64,000 nucleotides of DNA from Bradyrhizobium commune. Its GTDB lineage: Bacteria > Pseudomonadota > Alphaproteobacteria > Rhizobiales > Xanthobacteraceae. The stretch covers positions 1,178,001-1,242,000 of the forward strand of contig NZ_CP061379.1 in NCBI RefSeq assembly GCF_015624505.1. The letters run 5' to 3'. The position numbers were made by a program, and so were the translations under genes. Below, piece after piece: positions 18,493-28,478 of the stretch. Every line of letters starts with the position of its first letter. Position 1 is the first letter of the stretch. The notes below the pieces were generated by a model. That model was given only the letters and a program-made list of their open reading frames with translations. It ran no database searches and had not been told where the DNA came from.

Positions 18493-19297
18493 TGTCGTCG
18501 GCCGTAGCGGCCGCGAGGCGATCGCCGAATATCTGCCCGGCATGGTCAAGGACTGGTCGCTCGATTTCGTCGTCGTCAACGGCGAGAATTCGGCCGGCGG
18601 CTTCGGCATCACCGAAGCAATCTACCAGGAATTTCTCGACGCCGGCGCCGATGCGGTGACGCTCGGCAACCACTCCTGGGATCAGCGCGAGGCGCTCGTG
18701 TTCATCGACCGCGCCGAGCGTCTGGTGCGGCCGGCGAACTATCCGCGCGGCACGCCCGGCCGCGGTGCGGCGCTGGTCGAGACCAAGAACGGCAAGCACG
18801 CCCTCGTCGTCAACGCGTTGGGGCGCGTCTTCATGACCCCGTTCGACGATCCCTTCGCCGCGCTCGAGCGCGAGCTCGGCGCCTGTCCGCTCGGCGTGGC
18901 GGCCGATGCCATCGTCGTCGACTTCCATTGCGAGGCGACCAGCGAGAAGCAGGGCATCGGCTTCTTCTGCGACGGCCGCGCCAGCCTCGTCGTCGGCACG
19001 CACACGCATGTGCCGACCGCCGACCACCAGATACTCACCGGCGGCACCGCCTACATGACGGATGCCGGCATGACCGGCGATTACGATTCCATCATCGGCA
19101 TGCAGAAGGAAGAACCGCTGCGGCGCTTCACGTCGGGGATTCCGTCGGGCCGGTTCGAGCCGGCGGGCGGTGTGGCGACGCTCAGCGGCGTTGCGGTGGA
19201 GACGGATGACGCCACGGGCCTCGCACGGCGGATTGCGCCGGTGCGCGTGGGGGGGAGGCTCGAGCCGGCCAAACCCGCGTTCTGGATGCACTCCTGA
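18470..19297 (+). CDS. YmdB-family metallophosphoesterase
   Basis: Translation from a TTG at 18470 (GGAG 8 bp before it) gives 275 residues. The dimetal-site residues of the TIGR00282 family are visible: D8 in FVGDVVGRSG, E39-N40 in VVNGENSAGG, N67-H68 in LGNHSWD, then DFHCEATSEK and GTHTHVPTAD. B. subtilis YmdB, the model member, hydrolyses 2',3'-cyclic nucleotides and affects biofilm and motility choices. It overlaps the cyclo-ligase gene by 23 bp, so the two are probably co-transcribed. Confidence 0.9.
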   Translation: MRILFVGDVVGRSGREAIAEYLPGMVKDWSLDFVVVNGENSAGGFGITEAIYQEFLDAGADAVTLGNHSWDQREALVFIDRAERLVRPANYPRGTPGRGAALVETKNGKHALVVNALGRVFMTPFDDPFAALERELGACPLGVAADAIVVDFHCEATSEKQGIGFFCDGRASLVVGTHTHVPTADHQILTGGTAYMTDAGMTGDYDSIIGMQKEEPLRRFTSGIPSGRFEPAGGVATLSGVAVETDDATGLARRIAPVRVGGRLEPAKPAFWMHS

Positions 19298-19313
19298 ATT
19301 TCCCTGGAGAGCC

Positions 19314-20000
19314 ATGGTGCCGAGGATCGCCGTCATCCTGCTGTTGCTGTTGCTCTCCCATGGGGCACTCGCGCAGATCCTGAGCAAGCCGCGGCCGGCG
19401 ACGCGAGGCGCCGTGTCTCCAGCCGATATCGCTGAACGGCTGGAGAAGTCAGCGAACGAGACGGCCCGAATTGTGCCCAGCGCGGCGCGGGGCTCGGCGA
19501 TCGATTTCGCCTGGCCGATGACGGCCGAGGAATATGCCGCGACGGCAAAGCATGTGCTCGTGCTCGTCAGCGTCGTGACGCAGGACGCCGCAGAGCTTCC
19601 ACTGCGTCGCGTCCACATCAGGGCCGGCGGCAAGGATGTCGAGCTGGTGCGCCTCAGTCATGAACTTGTCGGTGTTGCCAAAGGCTCCAGGACTTTTTCG
19701 GTGCTCGGCGCCCATCGCGAAGATGGATTCTACCTGGCGCCGGCGCGCGCCATGATGGCGGAGGGCTATCTGCAGGCCGATTTCGCTACGCGCCGAAGCG
19801 ATTTCAACCTGTACAAATTGCCGGCCACGGCGCCGGACTTCATTCGGTCAGACAAGAGCCCCGAACCGCCGGCGGACAGCAAGCCGGACCTGGCAGCCGT
19901 CAGGGCGATGATCGTGCGGGAGTACAAGGGCTTCAAGCCTCCGACGTTTGAACGGACGATGTTGCCGTTCTCAGAAAAGCTGGCGAGTCTTGAGTTTTAG
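19314..20000 (+). CDS. Hypothetical secreted protein
   Basis: From the ATG at 19314, preceded by ggagag, the product is 228 residues. It begins with a signal peptide (MVPRIAVILLLLLLSHGALA). The mature part is mixed alpha/beta with no motif I recognise; noteworthy segments are AIDFAWPMTAEEYAATAKHV and a C-terminal REYKGFKPPTFER. It starts 16 bp after the YmdB-like gene and is probably in that operon. A periplasmic role is likely; nothing more specific can be supported. Confidence 0.7.
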   Translation: MVPRIAVILLLLLLSHGALAQILSKPRPATRGAVSPADIAERLEKSANETARIVPSAARGSAIDFAWPMTAEEYAATAKHVLVLVSVVTQDAAELPLRRVHIRAGGKDVELVRLSHELVGVAKGSRTFSVLGAHREDGFYLAPARAMMAEGYLQADFATRRSDFNLYKLPATAPDFIRSDKSPEPPADSKPDLAAVRAMIVREYKGFKPPTFERTMLPFSEKLASLEF

Positions 20001-20092
20001 TCTGCCGTCGCAACGCGCCGGTGCGTGTGGACCGCGTTGGCTCGAGCCGGCGACGGCGCGGTTCTAGTTGAGCTAGCTCTACAAGCTCAGCT

Positions 20093-20219
20093 GTCGTCCC
20101 GGCGAAGGCCGGGACCCATACCGCGTGATCTGTCGATTGCTCGCGGTAGGAGTACCGAACGACGAATCTTCGCCAAATGACGAGTTGTGGTTATGGGTCC
20201 CGGCCTTCGCCGGGACGAC
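20093..20219. repeat. Paired 28-bp perfect inverted repeat (BIME-like)
   Basis: The arm at 20093-20120 (beginning gtcgtcccggcgaaggccgg) is the exact reverse complement of 20192-20219. Each arm also contains its own small hairpin cccggc-gaag-gccggg. The 71-bp spacer holds no gene. The unit lies between convergent genes, next to the stop of the cytochrome c gene, like bacterial interspersed mosaic elements made of two REPs. The flanks up to 20245 contain nothing else. Confidence 0.88.
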
Positions 20220-20245
20220 CGCTGAAAGTGATGCGCTAACCTTGT

Positions 20246-21589
20246 CTACTCCGCCGTCTGCTCCCTTAACTCCGCCACATCCTTCGCCGTCAGCTTCGAG
20301 CCCTTGGTGCCGAACCGCGCCGTCACGTAGTTCGCCACGGCCGCGATCTCGTCGTCGGTGTACGCATTGCCGAACGCCGGCATCGACAGCGCGCCGTCGG
20401 GCGTGTGGCGCTTGGTGCCTGAGAGCACGATCTGGGCGACGTTGGTGGCGGCAGGGTCGTTGACGGCCCAGGTGCCGGTCAATGTTGCCATCGGCGAGAC
20501 CGGGCTCTCGCCGCTCCAGCCATGGCAGCTGGCGCAGGCGCTGGCGAACACCTTCTTGCCGCGGGCGTCTGCCGTGACACCGTCCTTGTGTGAGGCGGGC
20601 GCGACCGGCGCCGTGGTAGCCGGTAGGTCGGGCGAGGAGACCGGTGGCACGCTGCGTAAGTAAGCAACGATCGAGCGGATGTCCTCCGGCGCAAACTGGC
20701 TGAAGCTGTGGTCGACCGCTTCGCCCATCGGGCCCGAGGCCGAGCCGTGGCCTGGCGCGTGGCCGAGCGACAGATACGAGATCAGATCTTCGTCGCGCCA
20801 ATTGCCGAGGCCGGTCGCCTTGTCGGAGGAGATGTTGAAGGCGCGCCAGCCGGCGGTGATGGCGCCTGCGAACTTCTTGCGATTGTCGAGCGCAAAGCCG
20901 AGATTGCGCGGGGTGTGGCATTCGCCGCAATGGGCGAGGGCTTCGGCCAGATACGCCCCTCTGTTCCATTCCGGGCTTTTCGACGTATCCGGCGCAAAGC
21001 GCGTATCCGGATTGAACACGGCCGACCAGAAGATCATCGCCCAGCGCTGGTTGAACGGGAACGACAGCGTGTTGTCAGGCGCTTTCGCACGCACCGCCGG
21101 CAGGCTGAACAGATAGGCCTTCACTGCCAGCACATCGTCGTCGCTCATGTAGGTGTAGGAGGTGTACGGCATCGCCGGATAGAGCCGGGCACCATCATGG
21201 CGCTTGCCGCGCTGGACGGCGTTGAGAAAATCCTGGTCGCTGTAATTGCCGATGCCGGTGTCCTTGTCCGGCGTGATGTTGGTCGAATAGAGCGTGCCGA
21301 ACGGCAGCTTGAAGCCGAGCCCGCCGGCATACTCCTTCCCGCCGGGACCGGTGTGGCAGACCATGCAGTCGGCCGCCTTGGCGAGATATTCGCCACGTTC
21401 GACCAGGCTGGCCTTCTCGAGCTTGGCCGGCACGCCCGTGGGCTTGCCGGCGTGATAATCCGCCAGCGCCACCTTGGAGCCGCCGGCAAAATCGAGCGGG
21501 CCGGGCCCGCGGATGATCCAGACGCCGAGCGCCACCGCGACGATGGTGATCACGACGAGGCCTGCGAGGATACGCATTGTCCTGCTCAT
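20246..21589 (-). CDS. Membrane-anchored triheme cytochrome c (molybdenum-hydroxylase electron acceptor)
   Basis: The 447-residue protein begins with a short basic tip and a hydrophobic anchor (about residues 7-26), then three c-type heme sites: CMVCH at residue 75, CGECH near the middle and CASCH in the C-terminal third, each with a downstream methionine candidate. This layout resembles the cytochrome subunit of periplasmic alcohol, aldehyde or gluconate dehydrogenases. Its start overlaps the stop of the molybdopterin subunit by 4 bp, so it probably carries electrons from that enzyme to the respiratory chain. Confidence 0.9.
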   Translation of the reverse strand: MSRTMRILAGLVVITIVAVALGVWIIRGPGPLDFAGGSKVALADYHAGKPTGVPAKLEKASLVERGEYLAKAADCMVCHTGPGGKEYAGGLGFKLPFGTLYSTNITPDKDTGIGNYSDQDFLNAVQRGKRHDGARLYPAMPYTSYTYMSDDDVLAVKAYLFSLPAVRAKAPDNTLSFPFNQRWAMIFWSAVFNPDTRFAPDTSKSPEWNRGAYLAEALAHCGECHTPRNLGFALDNRKKFAGAITAGWRAFNISSDKATGLGNWRDEDLISYLSLGHAPGHGSASGPMGEAVDHSFSQFAPEDIRSIVAYLRSVPPVSSPDLPATTAPVAPASHKDGVTADARGKKVFASACASCHGWSGESPVSPMATLTGTWAVNDPAATNVAQIVLSGTKRHTPDGALSMPAFGNAYTDDEIAAVANYVTARFGTKGSKLTAKDVAELREQTAE

Positions 21590-23751
21590 GCCTTCTTCCC
21601 CGCAGCCAAGAGTTTCCGATCGATCGGCAGGCGCCGCAGCGCCACGCCGGTTGCGGCGTAAATCGCGTTGCGCAGCGCCGGTGGCCCGGCATTGACGCCG
21701 GCCTCGCCGATGCCGCCCGGCGCCTCGCCGCTCTTGACCACGGTGACGTCGATCTTCGGCGTCTCGTTGATGCGCATCATGCGGTAGTCGTGGAAGTTCG
21801 ATTGCTGCACGCGGCCCTTGTCGATCGTGATCTCGCCATAGAGCGCGGCGGTGAGGCCGAAGATCAGGCCGCCCTCGATCTGCGCCTTTACGGTATCGGG
21901 GTTGACCGCGATGCCGGTGTCGACCACCGAGGTGATACGACGCAGCACGATCTCGCCGATGTCGTCGATCTCGGCTTCTACCACCGTCGCGATGAAGCTC
22001 GCGAACGACGGCTGCACGCAGACGCCGCGGCCGACGCGGGCCGGCAGTGGCTGGCCCCAGCCGGACTTTTCAGCGACGAGGTTGAGCACGGCGAGCATGC
22101 GCGGGTTTTTCGTCAGCATGGACTTGCGGAATTCGATCGGGTCCTTGCCGGCCTTGCGTGCGAGCTCGTCCATCGCGGATTCGATCGCGAACACGTTGTT
22201 GTTCGGGCCGACGCCGCGCCAGAAGCCGGTCGGCACCGCCGGCGGCTCGGCGTGGACATATTCGACATGGAAATTGGCGAAGTCGTAGGGCGCGTCCACC
22301 GCAGCGTCGATCGCGTCGATGTCGATCCCTTTCTGGAACGCCGGCGGCAGCCAGCGTGCCAGCACGGCCGAGCCGGCGACCTTGTACTTCCAGGCCGCCA
22401 CCTTGCCGTCCACCAGCGACGCCGTGATCTGGTCGCGATAAACAGGACGGTAGACGTCGTGCTGGATGTCTTCCTCGCGGGTCCAGATCACCTTGACGGG
22501 ATAGTCGACCTGTTTTGCGATCTTCACCGCGGCGACGACCATGTCCGGCTCGAGCTTGCGGCCAAAGCCGCCGCCGAGCAAATGCTGGTTGACGATCACC
22601 TTGTCGACGGGCAGGCCGGCGGCCTTTGCCGCCTCCGACTGCACCCGTGTCATGATCTGCGTGCCGGTCCAGATCTCGCAGGCATCCGGCCTGACATGGA
22701 CGGTGGCGTTGATCGGCTCCATCGACGCATGCGCCAGGAAGGGAAGCTCATAGACCGCCTCGAACTTGTCGCCGGTGGCGAGCGCCTTGGCGATATCGCC
22801 GGTGGATTTGGCGATCGCGCCGTCCTTCTCGCTCGCCGTGCGCAGATCCTGCCAGATGTCCCTGGTGCTGATCCCCGCGTTCGGCCCTTCGTCCCACTCG
22901 ATCTTGAGCGCTGCGAGGCCCTGTTTGGCCGCCCACATGTGATCGCCGATCACGGCGACGGCGTCGTCGAGCACGACGACCTTGCGCACGCCGGCGACTT
23001 TCATCGCTGCGCTGTCCTCGACCTTGCCGACCTTGCCGCCGAACACCGGGCAATTGGCGATCGCGGCGATCTTCATGCCGGGCAGGATCGCGTCGATGCC
23101 GTAGAGCGCCTTGCCGTTGACCTTGTCCGGCGTGTCGAGCCGCTTCAAGGGCTGGCCGATGAGGACGAAGTCCTTGGGATCCTTCACCGCGACGTCCTTC
23201 GGCGGCGTCTGGCCCTGCGCGGCGAGCGCGAGCTCCCCGTAACCGAGCTTGCGGCCGCTTGCGGCATGGCTGACCTCGCCCTTCGAGGCCGTGCAGCTTG
23301 CGGGCTCGACGCCCCATTGGCTGGCCGCGGCCTGCACCAGCATCGCGCGCGCGGTGGCGCCGGCCTCGCGCAGCGGCATCCACCAGGCGCGGATCGAGTT
23401 GGAGTTGCCGGTGACCTGAAGGCCGAAGGTCGGATTGGCGTAGAGCTTGTCGTTGGGCGGCGCGTGCTGCACCTCGACCTTGCTCCAGTCGGCGTCGAGC
23501 TCCTCGGCGAGCACCGCCGAGATCGACGTGTAGGTGCCCTGGCCCATCTCGACCTGCGGCATCATCAGGACGGTACGGCCGGTCTCGTCGATGCGGATGA
23601 AGGCGTTGGGCGCGAACTTGCCGTCGGTCACGTCGCGCTGCGCCGGCTCGTTGGCAGCGGCGCGCAGCGGCAGATGGAAGGCGAGCAGGAACCCGGTGGC
23701 AAGGCTCCCGGTCAGGAGCGTGCGGCGGGAGACGCTGTTATGTGCATTCAT
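21586..23751 (-). CDS. Molybdopterin-binding subunit, isoquinoline 1-oxidoreductase beta type
   Basis: From the ATG at 23751 this is 721 residues with a twin-arginine leader (SVSRRTLLTGSLATGFLLAF), so it is exported folded. Molybdenum-cofactor signatures include EMGQGTYTSISAVLAEEL, GGGFGRKLEPD, FWRGVGPNNN and the C-terminal GGIGEAGVNAGPPALRNAI, whose glutamate is the expected catalytic base. The family hydroxylates N-heterocycles or oxidises aldehydes using water. Substrate cannot be assigned. It is encoded between its [2Fe-2S] subunit and a triheme cytochrome c. The frame extends upstream into the next gene, but the Tat start is clear. Confidence 0.92.
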   Translation of the reverse strand: MNAHNSVSRRTLLTGSLATGFLLAFHLPLRAAANEPAQRDVTDGKFAPNAFIRIDETGRTVLMMPQVEMGQGTYTSISAVLAEELDADWSKVEVQHAPPNDKLYANPTFGLQVTGNSNSIRAWWMPLREAGATARAMLVQAAASQWGVEPASCTASKGEVSHAASGRKLGYGELALAAQGQTPPKDVAVKDPKDFVLIGQPLKRLDTPDKVNGKALYGIDAILPGMKIAAIANCPVFGGKVGKVEDSAAMKVAGVRKVVVLDDAVAVIGDHMWAAKQGLAALKIEWDEGPNAGISTRDIWQDLRTASEKDGAIAKSTGDIAKALATGDKFEAVYELPFLAHASMEPINATVHVRPDACEIWTGTQIMTRVQSEAAKAAGLPVDKVIVNQHLLGGGFGRKLEPDMVVAAVKIAKQVDYPVKVIWTREEDIQHDVYRPVYRDQITASLVDGKVAAWKYKVAGSAVLARWLPPAFQKGIDIDAIDAAVDAPYDFANFHVEYVHAEPPAVPTGFWRGVGPNNNVFAIESAMDELARKAGKDPIEFRKSMLTKNPRMLAVLNLVAEKSGWGQPLPARVGRGVCVQPSFASFIATVVEAEIDDIGEIVLRRITSVVDTGIAVNPDTVKAQIEGGLIFGLTAALYGEITIDKGRVQQSNFHDYRMMRINETPKIDVTVVKSGEAPGGIGEAGVNAGPPALRNAIYAATGVALRRLPIDRKLLAAGKKA

Positions 23752-23759
23752 GGCGGACC

Positions 23760-24224
23760 TCACGACTGCCGGCCGGAGGCGGCCTGCTTGATGGCCTCGC
23801 GGATTCGGACATAGGTCCCGCAACGGCAGATGTTGCCGGCCATCGCGGCGTCGATGTCGGAATCGTCGGGGTTGGGCGTTGCCGCCAGCAGTGCCGAGGC
23901 CGACATGATCTGGCCGGACTGGCAGTAGCCGCACTGGATCACCTCGAGATCGAGCCAGGCTTTCTGGACCTTCGCGCCCGACGGCGTGCTGCCGACATGC
24001 TCGATGGTGGTGATGCTGCGGTTTGCGACCGCACTGACCGGCAACACGCAGGAGCGCACCGCCTTGCCGTCGACATGCACCGTGCAGGCGCCGCATTGCG
24101 CGATGCCGCAGCCGAATTTGGTGCCGGTCATTTGCAGGATGTCGCGCAGCACCCACAGCAGCGGCATGTCCGGTGGCGCATCGAAGGTCTTTTGTTCGCC
24201 GTTGATGGTGAGAGTCGTTGCCAT
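23760..24224 (-). CDS. [2Fe-2S] subunit, isoquinoline 1-oxidoreductase alpha type
   Basis: The 154-residue protein has a plant-ferredoxin-like N-terminal cluster ([16 protein letters not shown] followed by a fourth cysteine in SCVLPV) and a second cluster in the four-helix C-terminal half (CGYCQSGQI and ICRCGTY). This two-cluster layout is that of the small subunit of molybdenum hydroxylases. It passes electrons from the molybdenum centre. The ATG at 24224 is favoured over an ATG six bases upstream because the aggaaggg Shine-Dalgarno sequence is better spaced. It is the first gene of the three-gene operon. Confidence 0.92.
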   Translation of the reverse strand: MATTLTINGEQKTFDAPPDMPLLWVLRDILQMTGTKFGCGIAQCGACTVHVDGKAVRSCVLPVSAVANRSITTIEHVGSTPSGAKVQKAWLDLEVIQCGYCQSGQIMSASALLAATPNPDDSDIDAAMAGNICRCGTYVRIREAIKQAASGRQS

Positions 24225-24575
24225 ATGCATTTCCCTTCCTCGCCAGATCGCTTGCGGCGATCTAGTTGGCGAACTCGCGCGACCATAATCATAACGCTGC
24301 GAAACGATGAAGCGTCGAATTTCTTCGCAATGCATATTTGCGCAGCCAGCGCGTCAGGCCATGACGTTCACGAATTTGTGCGCCGATCGCTGCGGCGGTT
24401 TTGAGCTAATTGGAATGATAATCGTCATGTTTTGATGCTTTTTCGTCATGTGCGTCGTTGATCGCCGCAGACGATCGTGCGAATGCGCAAGTTCATGCGA
24501 TGACGAAATGCGTGCGTTTGGAAAAATCGGGTGGCGAGCATCGGCACAGGATGAATCGCGACAACTCGTTGCTGT

Positions 24576-24820
24576 GCCCTCTCCCCTTGCGGGAGAGGGC
24601 AGCACCGCTGGGAGACGCAACCTCACTTGGGTGAGGGGTTCTCTCCGCGAGTCCGGAATTGTAGGGTGGGCAAAGGCGCTCTTGCGCCGTGCCCACGATC
24701 TTTGCAAGACGTCACAGACGCGTGGGCACGCTTCGCTTTGCCCACCCTACGATACTCGTGAGCGCGGATAGAACCCCTCATCCGGCGCTACGCGCCACCT
24801 TCTCCCACAAGGGGAGAAGG
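24576..24820. repeat. Nested composite palindromic repeats
   Basis: Within the 770-bp gap between the molybdenum-hydroxylase operon and a chemoreceptor gene lies a large nested inverted repeat. The outer stems are gccctctcccc/gggagagggc (24576-24600) and ccttctccc/ggggagaagg (ending 24820). The inner arms gtagggtgggcaaag (24661-24675) and ctttgcccaccctac (24736-24750) are perfect complements. It looks like one repeat family inserted inside another. The rest of the gap (24225-24575 and 24821-24994) shows no gene. Confidence 0.82.
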
Positions 24821-24994
24821 AAGGGAACATGCAATTTCGGAATAGTAGCATTATGCGCCTGTTTTGCCCGACGGGTCAACCGTTCATCGGGCGCCTGGAG
24901 CGTGATGGGCGCCAAGTCGTTGATTTTCGGCGCGCCGGCTACTGTGCATGGGGTTGTTTTTCGGATTTTGATGTGAGGGCCGCCGCGACGGCCG

Positions 24995-26419
24995 TCAGCC
25001 CTGCCGGAATCCCATCCGGAACGCGCCCCAGTGCCTGCCGCGGACCGTGATCGGCGAGGACAGGTCCTTCATCAGCACGAACTGCCCGCCGCCCATGTCG
25101 CGGCGGTAGGTCTGGAGCAGGAACGGTTTTGTGTTGGCCGCGACCTTCTTCACCGCGCGATCGCTGAACAGGCGGCGGTTGCGACAATTGGCGTTGTTCC
25201 AGACCGGGTCCTTGCCCTGCGGCAGGCGGTAGTTCGGATTGTGGGTCGGCAGGTACCCGCCCTTGGCCCAGGCGACGCAGAACACGATGCGGGGATCGGA
25301 TTTCTGGATCGGGTCCTGGATCGCGGGCAGCACGCGGTCGGTGAAGTCGACATAGGCGGTGGTGTACTGCTTGGGATCGGTGCCGGCGATCTCGCGGTAG
25401 GTTTCGTCCATCAGCCGGTCGAGCGTGATCTCGCCGCGATCGATCGCGGCCTCGAATTCGGCCGAGATCCGCTTCGCGGTCTCGACGACGACACGGATCA
25501 GCGGCGCGTCCGAGGTCTCCACGCCGCTGTCGGCGATCAGCGCGATCAGGCCTTCGGAGGTGTCGAGCAGTCTTGTGACCCGCTGGTCGGCGCTCTTGAG
25601 ATCACGCGAGGAGAGGTCGACGCCCCTGGCAAGCGCGTTGAGCTCGGAGATCACGGTGTCGCAATGGCCGAGATTGGAGGTCGCCGCGCGCGTGACGTTG
25701 CCGATCTCCGCCTCCACCGAGGCGAAGCCCTGCTGGACCCGTGAGATGATGCCGGAGATCTGCTGGGCGCCTTCGCCGGCGGTCTTGGCACGCTGCGAGG
25801 CGTCGCTGCTCTCGCCGATCAGGCCTTCGATCTGGCCGTCGAGGTCGCGCACGGTGTCGGAGATCTCATGCGTGGCCTGGCGGGTGGCTTCCGCGAGGTT
25901 TTTCACCTCGCTTGCGACCACGGCGAAGCCGCGTCCGGCATTGCCGGCACGCGCGGCTTCGATCGTCGCGTTCAGCGCCAGCAGATTGGTCTGTTTTGCA
26001 ATGGCCTCGATCGATCCCGACACTTTGGCGACCTGCGCCAATGCAGAGCCGACCGCGCTCAGGCGCGCCTCGATCCGCCCCACCGCTGCGACGAGCTCGG
26101 CGATGTGGCTGACGGCGGCATCGACCGCGCTGCGCGACTGCGCGATCTCGCCGACCGCTGCGGAGGTGGTCGATTGCACCGCCTGTGAGGCGTTGGCGAT
26201 GTCGCGGTTGGCGGAGACCATGGTCTCCGCCGTCGTCTGGAGGTGGTGAAACCGCTCCGACTGGTTGGCGACGCGGTTGGCGACCTCCTGGACATTGCCG
26301 GCGATGTCGGCGAGCTCGACACCGAGACCGCCGATGCGGTCGGCGAGCTGGTCGATCAGGCGTTCGGCCAGGGTCCGGTTCGATCCGGTGTCCAGGACTG
26401 CAACTTGCGCAACGGACAT
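24995..26419 (-). CDS. Soluble methyl-accepting-type receptor with C-terminal sensor-like region
   Basis: The 474-residue protein has no membrane helix. Its N-terminal half is an MCP signalling helix bundle with the hairpin-tip pattern [20 protein letters not shown] followed by [15 protein letters not shown]. The C-terminal part (about 370-474) holds [14 protein letters not shown], a run of Asn/Arg ([11 protein letters not shown]) and [11 protein letters not shown]. This same region recurs in the neighbouring protein and resembles Cache-like ligand folds, here in a reversed order (signalling first, sensor last). It probably senses a cytoplasmic signal and controls CheA or another kinase. No che genes are nearby. 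Confidence 0.8.
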   Translation of the reverse strand: MSVAQVAVLDTGSNRTLAERLIDQLADRIGGLGVELADIAGNVQEVANRVANQSERFHHLQTTAETMVSANRDIANASQAVQSTTSAAVGEIAQSRSAVDAAVSHIAELVAAVGRIEARLSAVGSALAQVAKVSGSIEAIAKQTNLLALNATIEAARAGNAGRGFAVVASEVKNLAEATRQATHEISDTVRDLDGQIEGLIGESSDASQRAKTAGEGAQQISGIISRVQQGFASVEAEIGNVTRAATSNLGHCDTVISELNALARGVDLSSRDLKSADQRVTRLLDTSEGLIALIADSGVETSDAPLIRVVVETAKRISAEFEAAIDRGEITLDRLMDETYREIAGTDPKQYTTAYVDFTDRVLPAIQDPIQKSDPRIVFCVAWAKGGYLPTHNPNYRLPQGKDPVWNNANCRNRRLFSDRAVKKVAANTKPFLLQTYRRDMGGGQFVLMKDLSSPITVRGRHWGAFRMGFRQG

Positions 26420-26526
26420 GCAGGGGCTTCCTCAAGTCGGAGCCGTTCGCCGGCTCCCTGCGGCATTCCCATTTCAATTCCGCTTAAGAAGGTGATTCGC
26501 GCTTTGGCGTCTTGCCTGAGCGTGCA

Positions 26527-28272
26527 CTACAGCTTGTAAGCGGTGCGGAATCCGCCCCAGTGCCGGCCCTGCACGCGGATTGGGACGTCGATCTCGCGCA
26601 TCATCACGGTGTTGCCGTTGCCCATGTCGCGCGCATAGCTCTGGACCAGGTACGAGCGCAGGTTGCGCGCGGCGGCCAACCCCGCCGGATCGTTGAAGAT
26701 CCGCCGGTTGCGGCTGTTGGCGGTGTTCCAGGCGGTGTCGCCCGGCCGCTGCGGATGCGAATAGATCTTGTTGTGCACCGGCAGGAAGCCGTTGCGGTCG
26801 ACCATGGCGCAGAACGCCATGCGCGGCTCCTTGACGAGGAAAGCCTCCTGGAGCGGCGGCAGCGCGCGGTCGGCCCAGTCCAGATATTTTGTCCGGTACT
26901 GCTGTGGATTGGTGCCGGCGATTTCCGCGTAGTCTGTGTCGAAGAGATCGTCGATCCTGATCTCGCCGCGGGCCACGGCCTGCTCGAAGATCTTCGTCAG
27001 CGCGTTACCGGCTTCCATGGCGCGGGTGACGAACTCGGTGTTCTCCTCGTGGATCGACCAGAGCCTGTCCTCGATCTTCTCGCGGAGCTCGGCATTGGGG
27101 CTGACGAATTGCGTGCGCGCGCCGGCCTTGGCCTGCTCGATCACGCGCAGCCGACAAGTGCCGACGCCTTCGAGGGTGCCGTCGACGATCGCCTGAGGGG
27201 CGAGCCGGCCTGCCTCCGCGCCGCCGATCAGCACGCCGTCCATTGCGATCTCGTAGACCGGCAGCACGCCGCGCGCGCTCTCGAATTTGAGATGGCACGG
27301 CAGCCGCTCGGTCTTGCGGCGATCGTCGTGCTCGCTCTGCTTGAGCAGCACCGCGCAGCGCGATTTCAGCTTCTGCGCGAAGGTGGTCACCGCCTTGCCG
27401 GCGCTGGCGACGTTCTCGCCATGGGACTCGGCCGCCTTGGTCGCGGCGTCGATCTCGGCCGCGCTCTCACCGACCGCGACGATGAAGTCCGAGGCGCTCG
27501 CCGCGTTGCCGGAGACCTCGCTGGTGGTGGCGTTCTGCTCGGCGACTGCGCCGTTGACGGTGTCGAACACCGGGCGGATCGCCTCGATCGCCTGCGAGAT
27601 GCGATGCACCGCCTCCGCGGAGCCCGCGGCATCGCGCTGGAGGGCGTCGATCTTTTTGGTGATCTCTTCGGTTGCGCCCTGGGTCTGCACCGCCAGCGCC
27701 TTGACCTCGGTGGCGACGACCGCAAAGCCCCTGCCGGCTTCGCCTGCGCGCGCGGCCTCGATGGTCGAGTTGAGCGCGAGCAGCGTGGTCTGCCGCGCGA
27801 TCTGGGCGATCAGATTGACGACATTGCCGATCGCCGCGGAGGATTCACGCAGGCGGTCGACATTGGCGCGGGCTTCCTGCGCCGCGGCACTGGCTTCGTC
27901 GGCGAGCTTGCCCGCCGCGCGCACCTGCGCACCGATGCCCTGCGCGGACTGGGTGAACTTGTCGGCGGCGTGGGCAAAGGTCGAGGCGGTCGATTGCGCG
28001 GCGTTGGTCCGGCCGGTCAGGGCGTCGGTGCGCTGGCGGATGTCGGCCAGCGTCGCGGCAGTCGCCTCGGCGCCGCCGGCGACCGAATTGGCGGCACGCT
28101 CGAGCTGGCGGATCATCGCCCCAAGCTCGAGTTCCAGGAGTTCCAGGATTTCCCGGGCCGAATCGGCCTCGACGGCTGGGGCTGGCTCGGAACTGGCCGC
28201 CGGCTGGGCCGGCTGCGGGGCCGCGGGCGCGGCCATGTCCGGCAGACGCTTCCGAAATAATGCGAACGCCAT
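26527..28272 (-). CDS. Soluble methyl-accepting-type receptor with PilZ-like segment and C-terminal sensor
   Basis: The 581-residue protein starts with a Pro/Ala-rich tip, then an MCP signalling bundle with [20 protein letters not shown] and [16 protein letters not shown] middle segment, [20 protein letters not shown] then [12 protein letters not shown], resembles a PilZ c-di-GMP domain. The C-terminal region is the same as in the adjacent receptor ([32 protein letters not shown]). No membrane helix is present. The pair are tandem paralogues, 107 bp apart, that differ by the PilZ insertion, so this member may be set by cyclic di-GMP. Confidence 0.8.
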   Translation of the reverse strand: MAFALFRKRLPDMAAPAAPQPAQPAASSEPAPAVEADSAREILELLELELGAMIRQLERAANSVAGGAEATAATLADIRQRTDALTGRTNAAQSTASTFAHAADKFTQSAQGIGAQVRAAGKLADEASAAAQEARANVDRLRESSAAIGNVVNLIAQIARQTTLLALNSTIEAARAGEAGRGFAVVATEVKALAVQTQGATEEITKKIDALQRDAAGSAEAVHRISQAIEAIRPVFDTVNGAVAEQNATTSEVSGNAASASDFIVAVGESAAEIDAATKAAESHGENVASAGKAVTTFAQKLKSRCAVLLKQSEHDDRRKTERLPCHLKFESARGVLPVYEIAMDGVLIGGAEAGRLAPQAIVDGTLEGVGTCRLRVIEQAKAGARTQFVSPNAELREKIEDRLWSIHEENTEFVTRAMEAGNALTKIFEQAVARGEIRIDDLFDTDYAEIAGTNPQQYRTKYLDWADRALPPLQEAFLVKEPRMAFCAMVDRNGFLPVHNKIYSHPQRPGDTAWNTANSRNRRIFNDPAGLAAARNLRSYLVQSYARDMGNGNTVMMREIDVPIRVQGRHWGGFRTAYKL

Positions 28273-28478
28273 CAGGTCACTCTTGTCGGGAGACGGGTGA
28301 ACGCTATTTTCGCAAGCCGGGATGAAATCAGGGTTAACGGTGCCTGACTTCTGGGCACGGGCCGCTACGGTACTACCTTAAGGTATCAGAGGCCCCTTTC
28401 ATTCCGGTGGGTTGGCGGCCTATAAGGCCGCGCTTCCCACGCTCTCCTCAGGCGCACGCTTCCTTAAAGAGACCACGC

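Noticed and set aside
21577..23814. A 745-codon plus-strand frame over the molybdopterin subunit
   Set aside because: The sense-strand gene has complete family motifs. The antisense product is Asp/His/Arg-rich with none.
26512..28260. A 582-codon plus-strand frame opposite the PilZ-containing receptor
   Set aside because: It mirrors the receptor's codon bias; no recognisable domain or ribosome-binding site.
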